Source: Nitrospinota bacterium
GTDB lineage: Bacteria; JAUXIQ01
Length of the DNA: 12,443 nt
Direction of reading: 5' to 3'
Assembly (NCBI GenBank): GCA_030620925.1
Contig: JAUXIQ010000019.1
Location: forward strand, 1 to 12,443
In this document: positions 12,248 through 12,443 of the stretch, in pieces
Layout: every line of letters starts with the position of its first letter
Position numbering within the stretch: the stretch's first letter is position 1
Made by a program: the position numbers and the translations under genes
Notes under the pieces: model-generated
Told to the model about the DNA's origin: nothing
Database searches by the model: none
Seen by the model: only the letters and a program-made list of their open reading frames with translations

Positions 12248-12443
12248 ATGGCGAAAGACGTGATCAGTTTTATTGTACCGGTGGAGTATAACTCCCTTAT
12301 TAGAACTTCCGAGATGCTGCGGAATCTGGCCGGGGATCTCCCGGGCGTCGGGATCGTAACGGAAACGGCAGCGACCGTAACGGAAACGGCAGCGACCGTA
12401 ACGGAAACGGCAGCGACCGTAACGGAAACGGCAGCGACCGTAA
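12248..12443 (+). CDS. Start of a gene encoding 7-residue repeats, cut by the window end
   Basis: Partial: 65 codons are visible and the frame is still open at the edge. The first 36 residues (MAKDVISFIVPVEYNSLI, then RTSEMLRNLAGDLPGVG) form a strand and a helix; the VPVEY style resembles the N-terminus of small phage proteins of unknown function. From residue 37 the protein becomes VTETAAT repeated four times, encoded by a perfect 21-bp tandem repeat. Such a Thr/Ala/Glu repeat would be a flexible or helical linker before another domain. ATG 12248 has GGAGG five to six bases upstream and a strong promoter 40 nt before that. It is the first gene of a transcription unit divergent from the replication operon. 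The rest of the protein is unseen. Confidence 0.85.
   Translation, partial: MAKDVISFIVPVEYNSLIRTSEMLRNLAGDLPGVGIVTETAATVTETAATVTETAATVTETAATV
12356..12443 (+). repeat. 21-bp tandem repeat, at least four identical copies, running off the window
   Basis: Identical units lie at 12356-12376, 12377-12397, 12398-12418 and 12419-12439, with the first four bases of a fifth at 12440-12443. Each contains GGAAACGG and ends GCGACC. The copies show no differences, so the array is young or actively homogenised. It is in frame with the gene starting at 12248. Identical repeats at a sequence end are a common place for an assembly to stop, so the true copy number is unknown. Confidence 0.97.

Overview
The window reads as part of a tailed double-stranded DNA phage genome, or a prophage or metagenomic phage contig. 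The evidence is tightly packed, mostly short genes with 4-14 nt overlaps, a tail/neck-like structural gene, an NrS-1-like primase-polymerase-helicase, a phage-type cytosine methyltransferase, a VRR-NUC nuclease and an SF2 helicase. Sigma70-like TTGACA boxes and strong AGGAGG-type ribosome binding sites show a bacterial host, but nothing here fixes its taxon. I see no integrase, terminase, tRNA, rRNA, CRISPR array or insertion sequence.

Layout. (1) 145-855, minus: a basic structural protein. (2) 874-1385: a regulatory stretch with a plus-facing terminator-like hairpin, an AT-rich block with a long imperfect inverted repeat, a plus promoter, and four copies of a 21-bp direct repeat. (3) 1386-4556, plus: a seven-gene operon of small accessory proteins. 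It encodes a protein with four zinc ribbons, a 66-aa protein, a CxxC/CxxxC protein, a 277-aa unknown, a DUF4406 nucleoside-deoxyribosyltransferase-like protein, a one-pass membrane protein and a 63-aa protein. (4) 4560-4600: a strong hairpin terminator between convergent operons. (5) 12144 back to 4725, minus: one replication/modification operon, in order of transcription a Cys-containing protein, SF2 helicase, Nmad1-like protein, VRR-NUC nuclease, m5C methyltransferase, HTH regulator and primase-polymerase-helicase. (6) 12173-12213: overlapping divergent promoters sharing a 19-bp imperfect palindrome. (7) 12248 to the window end, plus: the start of a gene whose coding sequence enters a second 21-bp tandem repeat, here translated as a 7-residue repeat.

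How the parts may work together. The minus operon looks like a self-contained replication and DNA-modification module. Its primase-polymerase-helicase could prime and unwind, the SF2 helicase and VRR-NUC nuclease process DNA, the Dcm-type methyltransferase and Nmad1-like protein modify DNA or nucleotides, and the HTH protein may regulate the module. The plus operon holds accessory proteins rich in zinc-binding motifs. The two plus-strand transcription units both begin with a perfect TTGACA box and both meet a 21-bp tandem repeat containing GAAACGG. With the AT-rich inverted repeat near 1016-1078, these repeats are the part of the window that ordinary gene annotation does not explain.
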